This document shows, piece after piece, positions 24,198-32,867 of a stretch of 38,886 nt of DNA. The notes under the pieces were generated by a model that was given only the letters and a program-made list of their open reading frames with translations, was not told the DNA's origin and did no database searches. Made by a program: the position numbers and the translations under genes. Source of the stretch: Propionibacteriaceae bacterium (GTDB taxonomy: Bacteria > Actinomycetota > Actinomycetes > Propionibacteriales > Propionibacteriaceae); the NCBI GenBank assembly GCA_025965155.1, contig JAOPXN010000018.1, positions 1 through 38,886 on the forward strand, written 5' to 3'. The number at the start of each line of letters is the position of its first letter. The first letter of the stretch is position 1.

Positions 24198-25120
24198 CCT
24201 CCACCTCGGTCGTGGACCCGGCGGTGGAGCGCGCCGCCGGGTCGGTCCTGCCCAACCGTCGACCGTCCCGACGAGGCTGGGTGGGCTACGCGCTGATTGC
24301 GCCGTTCTTCATCCTCTTCGCGGCCTTCGGCGCCTACCCGCTGATCTTCGCCATTCAGCTCAGCTTCACCGACTGGCGTGGATCCGGCAGCGTGAACTGG
24401 ATCGGTCTGTCCAACTACACCTACCTGTTGACCAATCTGGAGTTCTGGGGCTCGTTGGCGAACTCTGGAGTGATGTGGCTGCTGATCGTTCCGATCCAGA
24501 CCATCGCAGCCGTGGCCGTGGCGGCGTTGCTGTCCCGGTCGAACCTGCGGTTCACCAAGGTGCTGCGGACGGTGGTGATCTTGCCGTATGTGACGCCGAT
24601 GGCGGCCATGGCGCAGGCGTTCATCCTGCTCTTCGACACCAACTTCGGCGTCACCAACTATCTCCTGGGATTTCTCGGCATGGAGCCGATCGGCTGGCTG
24701 ACGACCACCTTCTGGTCCAAACCGACGATCGCGCTGTTTGTGCTGTGGAAGACCAGCGGCTTCGCCCTGATCATCATGCTGGCCGCTGTCCAGCAGATCC
24801 CAGGCGAGGTGTACGAGGCGGCGGCCATTGACGGTGCCAACCGGGTACGTACCTTCTTCTTGATCACTGTGCCACTGGTGCGGAGATCGGTGGCGTTCTT
24901 TGTCGTCGTATCGACGCTAGGCATCTCACAGATGTTCCTGGAGCCGTACGTCTTGACCAAGGGTGGACCGTACACCAGCTCGAAGACGTCGGGACTGTAT
25001 CTGTACGACCACATCGGCGCCTCGGATCTTGGCACCGGTGCGGCAAACTCGTTCCTGCTGGTGATCTTGGTCCTGATCCTTTCCCTGGCAGCAACCAAAC
25101 TACTGAGATCGGAGGACTGA
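24194..25120 (+). CDS. CUT1 sugar ABC permease (MalF/UgpA-like)
   Basis: A 308-residue membrane protein with six helices, the first in GYALIAPFFILFAAFGAYPL. The EAA loop for ATPase docking is EVYEAAAIDGANRVRTFFLI followed by TVPLVRRS. Its ATG overlaps the binding-protein stop, and the next permease starts one base after its stop. It would work with the 25122 permease and an ATPase encoded elsewhere. Confidence 0.93.
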   Translation: MTSTSVVDPAVERAAGSVLPNRRPSRRGWVGYALIAPFFILFAAFGAYPLIFAIQLSFTDWRGSGSVNWIGLSNYTYLLTNLEFWGSLANSGVMWLLIVPIQTIAAVAVAALLSRSNLRFTKVLRTVVILPYVTPMAAMAQAFILLFDTNFGVTNYLLGFLGMEPIGWLTTTFWSKPTIALFVLWKTSGFALIIMLAAVQQIPGEVYEAAAIDGANRVRTFFLITVPLVRRSVAFFVVVSTLGISQMFLEPYVLTKGGPYTSSKTSGLYLYDHIGASDLGTGAANSFLLVILVLILSLAATKLLRSED

Positions 25121-25121
25121 G

Positions 25122-26012
25122 ATGGCAGTTCAGACCATGCCGGTGTCCAGCCGGCCGGAGACATCCGTCCCGGTCCGGACCCGCCGCGGGATTGGCGTGC
25201 TGCTTATCCTGGCCACGATGGCGGTGTTCCTCTTCCCGATGTGGTGGATGGTCATCAACTCGCTGCGTCCGGGCGCATCCATCCTCAATGATCCCTTGGG
25301 CTTCGACCCGCGCGACTTCAGCCTCAACAACTGGCGCGGCATGCTGGCCAACATCCCCATCATCCAGGCGCTGGGCAACACGGCCGTCGTCGTGGTGCTG
25401 AAGGGGGCGTTGACGATGATCTTCTGCCCGCTCGCCGGGTACGGCTTCGCGAAGTTCGACTTCCCGCTGAAGAAGCAGCTGTTCACCTTCGTCCTGATCA
25501 CCTTGATGCTGCCGACCCTGGTGCTGATCATCCCGCTGCTGGTCCAGATGGGCGAGCTGGGATGGATCAACACTTTCAAGGCGCTGGTGCTGCCGGGCGC
25601 GATCGACGCGTTCAGCGTGTTCTGGATGCGTCAGGTGATCAGCGAGGTTCCCGACGAGCTGCTCGACGCCGCCAAGATCGACGGCGCAGGCATTCTGCGG
25701 ACGTTCTACTCGGTCGTCGTGCCGGTGATCCGGCCCGGTCTGGCCGCACTCGCAGTGCTCAGCCTGTTCAACATCTACAACGACCTGGTGTGGCCGATCG
25801 TCGCGATCAACGACGAGCGACACCAGACTCTGGCCGTGCTGCTGGCCAGCCTGGCCACCAACGTGACCGGGGCGCAGACCTCGGCCAGCAGTGCGGACCT
25901 GTGGGGGCAGCTGCTTGCTGCCAGCACGTTCGCCACCATCCCGACGGTGATCATCTTCATCGTCCTCCAACGCCATTTCATCCGCGGGCTGCTCGCGGGT
26001 AGTACTCGCTGA
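25122..26012 (+). CDS. CUT1 sugar ABC permease (MalG/UgpE-like)
   Basis: A 296-residue membrane protein with six helices, beginning in GVLLILATMAVFLFPMWWMV. The EAA motif is ELLDAAKIDGAGILRTFYSV, then VVPVIRPGL, and it ends in the usual LQRHFIRGLLAGSTR. GGAGG lies seven bases before the ATG. No ATP-binding subunit follows, as in actinobacterial systems that share a common MsiK-type ATPase. Confidence 0.93.
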   Translation: MAVQTMPVSSRPETSVPVRTRRGIGVLLILATMAVFLFPMWWMVINSLRPGASILNDPLGFDPRDFSLNNWRGMLANIPIIQALGNTAVVVVLKGALTMIFCPLAGYGFAKFDFPLKKQLFTFVLITLMLPTLVLIIPLLVQMGELGWINTFKALVLPGAIDAFSVFWMRQVISEVPDELLDAAKIDGAGILRTFYSVVVPVIRPGLAALAVLSLFNIYNDLVWPIVAINDERHQTLAVLLASLATNVTGAQTSASSADLWGQLLAASTFATIPTVIIFIVLQRHFIRGLLAGSTR

Positions 26013-26044
26013 GCGCACGCGCCAGCCAACAAGGAGCCTTGACC

Positions 26045-27589
26045 ATGACTTCCACCTCATCCTCCGCCAGCCCCGTGGCGCAGGTGACCCTGCACACCGC
26101 CTTCCACCGTGGCAGCATCGACCGCCGCCTGTTCGGCTCGTTCGTTGAGCACATGGGCCGCTGCGTCTACACCGGCGTATACGAACCGGACCACAGCACC
26201 GCCGACCCGTGGGGCTTCCGCAAGGACGTCGCCGAGCTCGTCGAGGAGCTGGGCGTCAGCCTGGTTCGGTACCCGGGCGGCAACTTCGTCTCCGGCTACG
26301 ACTGGCTGGACGGCGTCGGCCCGGTGGCGGACCGGCCCCGCCGGCTCGATCTTGCCTGGCGGTCCATCGAGACCAACGAGGTAGGACCGGACGAGTTCCT
26401 GCCGTGGGCGCGGCGACTCAACCTGGAGCCGATGATGGCGGTCAACCTCGGGACCAAGGGTGTGGCCGAGGCCGCCGCGCTGGTGGAGTACTGCAACGTG
26501 GAGAGCGGCACCCACTACGCCGACCTACGACGGGCCAACGGCACCGAAGACCCGCATGCGATCAAGCTCTGGTGCCTCGGCAACGAGATGGATGGTGAGT
26601 GGCAGATCGGCCACAAGGACGCCGACGACTACGGCAAGCTGGCGGCCGAGGCCGGCAAGGCCATGCGGCTGGTGGACCCCAGCATCGAGCTGGTGGCCTG
26701 CGGCAGCTCGAACCGGGAGATGGATACCTTCGGCGAGTGGGAGCGGACAGTCCTGGAGCACACCTGGGATGTGGCTGACTACCTGTCCATGCATGCCTAC
26801 TACGACGGCCGTCAGACCCGGGAGGACTTCTTGGCCTCCGGGTTCCGGATGGACCGCTTCATCAGCGACGTCATCGCCACCGCCGACGCGGTGGGTGCCC
26901 GCCGCCGGTCCGACAAGGTCATGAAGATCTCCTTCGACGAGTGGAACGTCTGGTCGTCGCGGCCCGATGCCCCGGTCGACCTGCAGAGCGCCATCTCCAC
27001 CCAGCCGAAAATCTCCGAGGATCCTTACCAGGCGTTGGACGCGGTGGTGGTCGGCGACCTGTTGATCAGCCTGCTCAACCACTCCGACCGGGTCACGGTG
27101 GCCTGTCTCTCGCTGCTGGTGAACGTGAGCGCGCCCATCATGACCGAGCCGGGTGGGGGAGTCAGCCGGCAGACAACGTTCCATCCGATGGCGACGACTG
27201 CACGGTTGGCGCAGGGCACATCGCTGGTGGCGGCTGTCGACTGCGGCCAGGTCAGCACCCCTGCTCACGGCGACATTCCTGCACTCGGAGTCGCCGCCAG
27301 CCATGACGCGGCGACAGACACTGTGTCGGTGTTCCTGGTGAACCGGAGCGACGCTGAGCTTGGCGTGTCGGTGATCATCTCCGATGCCGCGGCGGCGACC
27401 GTGCTGTCCGCCGTGACGGTCCGCTCGACCGGGTCGGACGCCGACTACGTCGCTCCGGGTGCCGACAGTGCGGCTCCGCAGCGGCTGGATGACTGCCGGA
27501 TCGTCGACGGGCGGCTCGTTGCGACACTCCAGCCGGGAAGCTGGTCAGCTGTCGCTCTCAGCGTGGGTGCTGGCGCCGGCCGAGCATGA
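26045..27589 (+). CDS. Intracellular alpha-L-arabinofuranosidase, GH51
   Basis: A 514-residue enzyme that removes terminal alpha-L-arabinofuranosyl residues from arabino-oligosaccharides. The N-terminus FGSFVEHMGRCVYTGVYEP is a GH51 hallmark, and LVRYPGGNFVSGYDW follows. The acid/base is E181 in LWCLGNEMDGEW and the nucleophile E299 in KISFDEWNVW. The C-terminal beta-sandwich closes the protein. There is no signal peptide, so it acts on imported sugars. The ATG at 26045 is chosen because AGGAG lies eight bases upstream; the TTG six bases earlier is too close. The stop overlaps the GH2 gene (ATGA), so the two are translationally coupled. Confidence 0.93.
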   Translation: MTSTSSSASPVAQVTLHTAFHRGSIDRRLFGSFVEHMGRCVYTGVYEPDHSTADPWGFRKDVAELVEELGVSLVRYPGGNFVSGYDWLDGVGPVADRPRRLDLAWRSIETNEVGPDEFLPWARRLNLEPMMAVNLGTKGVAEAAALVEYCNVESGTHYADLRRANGTEDPHAIKLWCLGNEMDGEWQIGHKDADDYGKLAAEAGKAMRLVDPSIELVACGSSNREMDTFGEWERTVLEHTWDVADYLSMHAYYDGRQTREDFLASGFRMDRFISDVIATADAVGARRRSDKVMKISFDEWNVWSSRPDAPVDLQSAISTQPKISEDPYQALDAVVVGDLLISLLNHSDRVTVACLSLLVNVSAPIMTEPGGGVSRQTTFHPMATTARLAQGTSLVAAVDCGQVSTPAHGDIPALGVAASHDAATDTVSVFLVNRSDAELGVSVIISDAAAATVLSAVTVRSTGSDADYVAPGADSAAPQRLDDCRIVDGRLVATLQPGSWSAVALSVGAGAGRA

Positions 27590-29661
27590 TCAGGTCGGCG
27601 GGCGACAACCACCCCCGACCGGACCACCGGCGGGACACCCCGTGGTGGTCACTCGACGGAGTGTGGGAGCTCCTCCCTGACAAGGGGTTCACGGTGGACA
27701 CGCTGCCGACCGGGCAGGGTTGCCCGATCCTTGTCCCGTACGCATGGGAGACGGCTGCCTCCGGGGTCCAGCAGCACTGGTTGGAGCGGGCCTGGTACCG
27801 GCGAACGATCGACGCGCCGGACCTGTCCGAAGGCGACCGGCTGGTGCTGCACTTCGGTGCGGTCCATCACGCGGCGCAGGTGTTTGTCGACGGGGCGCTG
27901 GTTAGCACCCATGTCGGTGGCCAGACCCCGTTCGAGGTCGACATCACCGACACCGTCGGCACTGCCGGCCGGATCACTCTGGTAGTCCGGGTGGACGCTC
28001 CGATCGACAAGGGGGAGCTGCCGCACGGCAAGCAGCGGAGCGTCCCGGCCGACCCGTACGACGTCTGCTCGTTCACTCCGTGCAGTGGTATCTGGCAGAG
28101 CGTCTGGCTGGAGCAGCGGCCTGCCACGTACCTGCGGACCGTCGGACTGATCCCGCTGCCCGACCTGACCGGCTTCCGGGTCCGAGCGGTGGTGGACGGC
28201 CCCGCGGGCGGCGACGTGCGTGCGCACGCGCGGATCCTCGGCTCCGGCGAGGCGACCGAATGCGACCTGTCGGGACTCGGGCTGCTTTCGATCGAGGGGC
28301 CGCGGCTGTGGTCGCCCCGCGATCCCCATCTGTACGAGGTCGAGGTCGAGCTGCGCCGCTCGGGGGTGCTGATCGACCGGCTGGTCTGCGTCGGTGGCCT
28401 CCGCACCGTTAGCACCTCCGGAGCGCACCTGCTGCTGAACGGCGAGCGGGTGTATCTCCGCGGTGTTCTCGACCAGGGCTACTGGCCGGAGTCGGGATGG
28501 ACGGCGCCCAGCGAACAGGCCCTCCTGGCGGACCTCCAGGCCGCCCGGAACGCCGGCTTCACCATGGTGCGTAAACACCTGAAGCTGGAGGATCCGCGCT
28601 GGCTGCACCACGCCGATCGGATCGGCATGCTGGTGTGGGAGGAACCCGCCAGCACCAGCCGGTTCAGCGCCGCGTCGGTGGCCGCTTTCGAGAGCCAGAT
28701 CCCGGCGATGGTGGAACGCGACCTGAACCATCCGAGCATCATCATCTGGGGCCTGTACAACGAGGAGTGGGGACTGGACTGGGACGTCGCCAACGACCCG
28801 GCCAAGCAGCAGGCTCTCCGCGACGCCTACGACCTGACCAAGTCGCTGGACGACACCCGGCCAGTGATCGACAACTCCGGCTGGTCACATGTCCGCACCG
28901 ACCTCACCGACTGGCACGTGTACTCACCCGACCACCGGGTGTGGACAGGTGAGCTGGAGGACCTGGCCTCCGGCGGCCAGCGTGGCTTTGTTGTTGATCT
29001 TGGTCGCGGCGGTTTGGTTCGCAAGTATGTGAACGCCGACGCGTCTTCCTTCCATGGCACCCCCAGCCTGAACAGCGAGTACGGGACGGGGTCGACCAGC
29101 GCCGAGCGGGCATGGACGATGCGATGGCAGACCCAGGAGATGCGCCGCAGCAACGAGCTGAACGGCTACGTCTACACAGAGTTGTATGACATCGAGCACG
29201 AAACCGTCGGCGTTCTGACCGACCATCGGGCGGCGAAGGACACGCTGGGGCTGGTTCCCGCGGACTGCCATAGCGACACAGTGATCATCGTGGATCTGGC
29301 GCCGTTTGCTCCGGGCTGCGATCTGATCACCGACGCGGCAGGAGAGTTGATGCTGACCCTCCGGCTGTCCCATCACGGTCAGACAGCCATCGCGGCTGAG
29401 GTACGCGGAGGTTGGACAAAACCGTTGTCGTCCACTCTGCCAGCTCAAGCCGACCAAACCGCCGCGATGACCGCAAAGCCGTTTGTCCTGTCCGAGCCGA
29501 TCCGCTGGTCGGACCGGCTTCCGGACGGGCTCGAGCACGCCCGCCTCCACCTGTGGATCCTCGGCCCCACCGGTGATCAACTGGCCCGCACCGTGCTGGA
29601 CGTCTGTCGCGGTTCATCGGCCGCGGTCGCAGGCCGGGCCGACGACAGCCTGTCGATATAG
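27586..29661 (+). CDS. GH2-family beta-glycosidase
   Basis: A 691-residue glycoside hydrolase with the GH2 layout: an N-terminal jelly-roll sugar-binding domain (about 20-180, with WYRRTI and VFVDGALVSTHVGGQTPFEVDI), an Ig-like domain (about 185-275), a TIM barrel (about 280-560) and a C-terminal beta domain. The acid/base is E393 in LYNEEWG, preceded by the conserved NHPSIIIWG. The nucleophile is probably E498 in LNSEYG. Members are beta-galactosidases, glucuronidases, mannosidases and others, and specificity cannot be assigned. No signal peptide is seen. It is coupled by ATGA overlap to the GH51 gene, which suggests the two enzymes act on the same imported oligosaccharide. Confidence 0.9.
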   Translation: MIRSAGDNHPRPDHRRDTPWWSLDGVWELLPDKGFTVDTLPTGQGCPILVPYAWETAASGVQQHWLERAWYRRTIDAPDLSEGDRLVLHFGAVHHAAQVFVDGALVSTHVGGQTPFEVDITDTVGTAGRITLVVRVDAPIDKGELPHGKQRSVPADPYDVCSFTPCSGIWQSVWLEQRPATYLRTVGLIPLPDLTGFRVRAVVDGPAGGDVRAHARILGSGEATECDLSGLGLLSIEGPRLWSPRDPHLYEVEVELRRSGVLIDRLVCVGGLRTVSTSGAHLLLNGERVYLRGVLDQGYWPESGWTAPSEQALLADLQAARNAGFTMVRKHLKLEDPRWLHHADRIGMLVWEEPASTSRFSAASVAAFESQIPAMVERDLNHPSIIIWGLYNEEWGLDWDVANDPAKQQALRDAYDLTKSLDDTRPVIDNSGWSHVRTDLTDWHVYSPDHRVWTGELEDLASGGQRGFVVDLGRGGLVRKYVNADASSFHGTPSLNSEYGTGSTSAERAWTMRWQTQEMRRSNELNGYVYTELYDIEHETVGVLTDHRAAKDTLGLVPADCHSDTVIIVDLAPFAPGCDLITDAAGELMLTLRLSHHGQTAIAAEVRGGWTKPLSSTLPAQADQTAAMTAKPFVLSEPIRWSDRLPDGLEHARLHLWILGPTGDQLARTVLDVCRGSSAAVAGRADDSLSI

Positions 29662-29716
29662 TGAGCCGGAGCAGGCCGGACGCCGGCCTCCCCGACGCGG
29701 CAGGCATGGTGCGACG

Positions 29717-30787
29717 ATGACCCCGACCCCAGGGCAGGCGGTGAGCATCGCCGACGTCGCCCGACTTGCCAAGGTCTCCACCATGACCGTGTCCCGTGTC
29801 CTCAACGAGACCGGACCGGTCAGCCAGCGGACCCGCGCGGCGGTGCTCGAAGCGGTCGCTGCGCTGAACTACCGTCCCAACCCGGCGGCGCGAACTCTGA
29901 GCACCGGCCGGTCCAAAACGATCGGCGTGATCACCCTCGAAGGGTTCGTCGAGGGTCCGACTTCCACGCTGGCGGGGATCGAGCAGGACGCTCGAGAGCT
30001 CGGCTACTCCGTCAGCGTGTCCATCCTGCAACGACCGACGCCGGAGTCCATCGCGGCGGCCGTCGACAACCTGCGGTCGCAGTCGGTGGCCGGCATCGTC
30101 CTCAGTGCACCTCACATAGGCCTCGACGACTCGCTGATCCCGGATTCCACCGTGCCGATGGTGGCGGTCGAAGGTATGCACGGGCGGTCCCCGGTCGTGG
30201 CCGTGGACCAGCATCGAGGCGCGTCGTTGGCTACCGAGCATCTGGTCGGTCTTGGTCACGTACGCATCGGCCATATCGCCGGGCCCGACGACCGGTTCGA
30301 GGCGCTGGAACGGGAGGCCGGCTGGCGGGACACCCTTGCCGCGTCGGGCCTGGAGCCCGGCCCGCTGTCGCGGGGCGACTGGTCCCCACGGTCCGGGTAC
30401 GAACTGGCGGAGCAGCTGCTCGAGTCGGGTGCCACTGCGGTCTTCTGCGCTAATGACCTGATGGCTCTGGGCGTCCTGCGGCTGATGGCGGAGCGCGGGG
30501 TCGACGTGCCCGGTGACCTGAGCGTGGTCGGCTTCGACGACATCTCCGAGGCGGGCTATCTGACCCCGTCGCTGACGACCGTGCACTACGACTTCTACCA
30601 GCTCGGGCGGCGGACCCTGGAGCGGCTGATGGCTGACATTGGTGGGGCCGCGGGGGTGGAAGAGGGCAGTCGGATCTTGATGCAGCCGTCGCTGGTCATC
30701 CGGGAGAGCTCGGGTGCCCGAAGAGCGACTCGGCGGCGGAAGCCAGGCAGCGGGCCAGCAAGCCGTCAGCGTGAAGGGGCCGGATGA
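29717..30787 (+). CDS. LacI-family transcriptional regulator of the sugar locus
   Basis: A 356-residue repressor. The DNA-binding helix-turn-helix is VSIADVARLAKVSTMTVSRV (9-28), with the hinge NYRPNPAARTLSTGRSKTIG. The ligand-binding domain resembles a periplasmic binding protein, with FCANDLMALGVLRLMAERGV and the late DLSVVGFDDI. It is encoded 55 bp after the GH2 gene at the end of the sugar operon. The palindrome at 22690 is its likely operator, with a sugar of the pathway as inducer. The ATG at 29717 is chosen because the helix-turn-helix follows at the normal distance. Its 3' end overlaps the tail of a convergent pseudogene by 22 bp. Confidence 0.92.
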   Translation: MTPTPGQAVSIADVARLAKVSTMTVSRVLNETGPVSQRTRAAVLEAVAALNYRPNPAARTLSTGRSKTIGVITLEGFVEGPTSTLAGIEQDARELGYSVSVSILQRPTPESIAAAVDNLRSQSVAGIVLSAPHIGLDDSLIPDSTVPMVAVEGMHGRSPVVAVDQHRGASLATEHLVGLGHVRIGHIAGPDDRFEALEREAGWRDTLAASGLEPGPLSRGDWSPRSGYELAEQLLESGATAVFCANDLMALGVLRLMAERGVDVPGDLSVVGFDDISEAGYLTPSLTTVHYDFYQLGRRTLERLMADIGGAAGVEEGSRILMQPSLVIRESSGARRATRRRKPGSGPASRQREGAG

Positions 30788-31178
30788 TCCGGCCGGAGGA
30801 TTTCGGGCATCTCCACCGCGGTCTGCTCGAGGTCCCGATCGACAGCGTTCGCGATCATGGCCCGATAGGCAGGGTCGCCGGCCGCAGCGGTGCGGCGGAT
30901 CCCTTCTGCGGACGCCCGAACCCGCTGCTGAACCGTGGCGATAAAGGTTGCGATATCACCGCTCCAGCCATACGCGGAGAGGAACATCCGGAGCCGTCGT
31001 TCACGATCTTCGAATGCGGTGAAGCCTTCGGACGCGACCACATGGCGTGCGGTAACGGCACCCAGCCGTGCACGGCGTGCACGGCTGGAGTTCACGGACC
31101 CGTACGTCGCCGGACGGTGCCGTCAACCAGAACTGCGCCGCCGGTGTTGCCGCCGTCCGGCTGCACTTGGTCACTCAC
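30766..31178 (-). pseudogene. Broken aminoglycoside-phosphotransferase-like gene
   Basis: Two ends of an APH-like phosphotransferase survive. From a GTG at 31178, with GAGGA upstream, the frame reads VSDQVQPDGGNTGGAVLVDG then TVRRRTGP. It meets a TGA where relatives have Trp (TGPWTPAVHAL) and continues TPAVHA. In a different frame comes the C-terminus, from about FTAFEDRERRLRMFLSAYGW through VQQRVRASAEGIRRTAAAGD to PAYRAMIANAVDRDLEQTAV, ending at 30766. The whole kinase core (HGD and DFG-like motifs) is missing. The gene is therefore inactivated by a nonsense codon, a large internal deletion and a frame change. Confidence 0.75.
31062..31088. repeat. Perfect inverted repeat at the pseudogene deletion junction
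   Basis: CCAGCCGTGCA and TGCACGGCTGG are perfect 11-bp inverted arms around CGGCG. It lies where the N-terminal and C-terminal APH fragments meet. Confidence 0.7.
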
Positions 31179-31308
31179 TTGATCATCCTCACATGGGCCA
31201 TTCCAACAGATCTTTGAGTGGTGGGACCGGTAAGTGCACGACTCGCTGAATATTCGACACGCCGAAATTGGACAAAATTTGCTTTAACATGCAACCTTTC
31301 TTCTACAG

Positions 31309-31358
31309 GTGAGGCGCGCCGGGGGTGGCAACCACTTGTTCCCAACCCGTTGCCTCAC
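31309..31358 (+). promoter_or_regulatory. Structured leader of the CHAP-lectin gene
   Basis: GTGAGGC (31309-31315) pairs with GCCTCAC (31352-31358), enclosing a smaller GTGG-CAA-CCAC hairpin (31325-31335). The outer stem ends two bases before the AGGAG ribosome-binding site (31360-31364). An AT-rich segment with TAACAT (about 31285) upstream probably holds the promoter. No known riboswitch class is recognised. Confidence 0.45.
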
Positions 31359-31370
31359 TAGGAGCCTTTC

Positions 31371-32843
31371 GTGCGCCCTGCTGGCTCGCGCGCCCGCGCC
31401 CGCTCGTTTCGGTCCCTGATGACCGTCCTCGCCCTGTCCCTCGCGGTGCTGGTCAGCGGCACCGGCCTTGCCGCTGCCGGTCCGGTGATCGCAACCGTCC
31501 TCACCATCAAGGCGCCGGCCTCGGTCGCCGCAGGTAAGTCCGCCAAGATCAGCGGCACCCTGTCCACCGGTGCCTCCAAGCTGGCCGCGGCGCCCGTCGC
31601 CCTCCGCTGGCGTACCGTCGGAACCTCCACCTGGAAGGGATCCGCCGTGGCCACGACCTCAAGCAAGGGCGTCTGGTCGGCAAAGGTCCCGGTCACGGTG
31701 AACACGGAGTTTCAAGCACAGTTCGCGGGTACCGCCGCCACACCGGCGAGCACCAGCGCCGTCGTGACCACGTCCGCGGTGCAGTCGATCAAGGTCACCA
31801 CAGTGTCGCCGATCCGGCCGGCCATCGGTCAGGTCCTCACCGTGACCGGTACCGCCTCGGCAGCTCTGCGTGGCCGGACCGTCAGCCTCCAGCGCAGCCG
31901 GTTCGGCACCTGGACCACCGTCGCGAAGAGCGCCGTCTCGGCTGAGGGAACCTATACGGCAAAGATCCGGGTGGCCGACGCGTCGGCGTACGTGCTGCGG
32001 GTCCGCAGTGGCGCGACCAAGTCGATCAGCCGTGCCACCAGCGTCACCCGGACCGTCTATGTCGCGGTGACCGCGACCCTCGGCACCGGCAAAAAGCTGG
32101 CCGGTCGCCGGGTGCTGACCTCACCCAACGGGCTGTACAACGCCACCATGCAACGCGACGGCAACCTGTCGGTCAAGAACAGCACCGGCGCCACCCTGTG
32201 GTCATCCGGTACCGCCGGCAAAGGCGCTGCGTTGACCATGGGCGTCGACGGCAACCTCGTCCTCGCCGCCAAAGCAGGAGAACTGTGGTCCACTAAGACT
32301 GCGGGCAGCGCCGCCGTGCTGGTGATGCAGAATGACGGCAACCTGGTGGTGTTCAACCGGGGCAAGTCCCTCTGGTCCTCAACCAAGGGCACCACCGCCC
32401 GAGTGCGGCCCGCCGCCTGCTGGTCGCTCACGTTCGACTGCATCAGCTTCAGCAGCTACAAGCCGAGCATCAGCTACTGGGCCATGTACGCCGGTCACAA
32501 CTGCACCAACTACGTCGCCTACCGCATGATCAGCAAGGGTGTGACCAAGTCACCGTGGGGGCTCCCCGGCGGCTCTGCCTGGCAGTGGCGCGCCAACGCT
32601 AAGAAGGTGAAGATCAAGGTCGACACCAACCCGACCGTCGGGTCCGTCATCCAGTGGAACCGCAACACCAACGGTGGTGGCCGCAGCGGTCACGTCGCCT
32701 ACGTGGAGCGAGTAACCGACACCTCGATCTTGATCAGCGAGGACAGCTGGAGCGGCAACAGCGCGGTCCGGACCATTCGCCGCGACAGTGCGACGTTCGC
32801 CAGCGCACGCTTCATCCACATCAAGGACTCCGGTAGCGCGTAG
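31371..32843 (+). CDS. Secreted CHAP-domain peptidoglycan hydrolase with bulb-type lectin domain
   Basis: A 490-residue exported protein. Residues 1-36 are a signal peptide. Two Ig-like or Big-type beta modules follow (about 40-130 and 135-225), then a bulb-type mannose-binding lectin domain (about 230-340) with NATMQRDGNLSV, LTMGVDGNLVL and LVMQNDGNLVVF (QxDGNLVxY-like sites). The C-terminal CHAP domain (about 360-485) has Cys378 in HNCTNYVAY and His441 in SGHVAYVE, the expected catalytic pair. CHAP enzymes cut peptidoglycan as amidases or endopeptidases, here presumably outside the cell. The GTG start follows AGGAG and a strong leader hairpin. It converges closely on the monooxygenase gene. 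Confidence 0.88.
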   Translation: MRPAGSRARARSFRSLMTVLALSLAVLVSGTGLAAAGPVIATVLTIKAPASVAAGKSAKISGTLSTGASKLAAAPVALRWRTVGTSTWKGSAVATTSSKGVWSAKVPVTVNTEFQAQFAGTAATPASTSAVVTTSAVQSIKVTTVSPIRPAIGQVLTVTGTASAALRGRTVSLQRSRFGTWTTVAKSAVSAEGTYTAKIRVADASAYVLRVRSGATKSISRATSVTRTVYVAVTATLGTGKKLAGRRVLTSPNGLYNATMQRDGNLSVKNSTGATLWSSGTAGKGAALTMGVDGNLVLAAKAGELWSTKTAGSAAVLVMQNDGNLVVFNRGKSLWSSTKGTTARVRPAACWSLTFDCISFSSYKPSISYWAMYAGHNCTNYVAYRMISKGVTKSPWGLPGGSAWQWRANAKKVKIKVDTNPTVGSVIQWNRNTNGGGRSGHVAYVERVTDTSILISEDSWSGNSAVRTIRRDSATFASARFIHIKDSGSA

Positions 32844-32867
32844 CGGGCAGTCCCGGGCGAGCTCAGC

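Noticed and set aside
24864-26060. 398-codon minus-strand frame across the MalG-type permease
   Set aside because: It is antisense to an unambiguous permease, with a His/Gln/Arg-rich nonsense composition.
32844-32867. Terminator between the CHAP and monooxygenase genes
   Set aside because: The 24-bp gap contains only short GC-rich self-complementary bits (CCCGGG, GAGCTC) and no stable stem.
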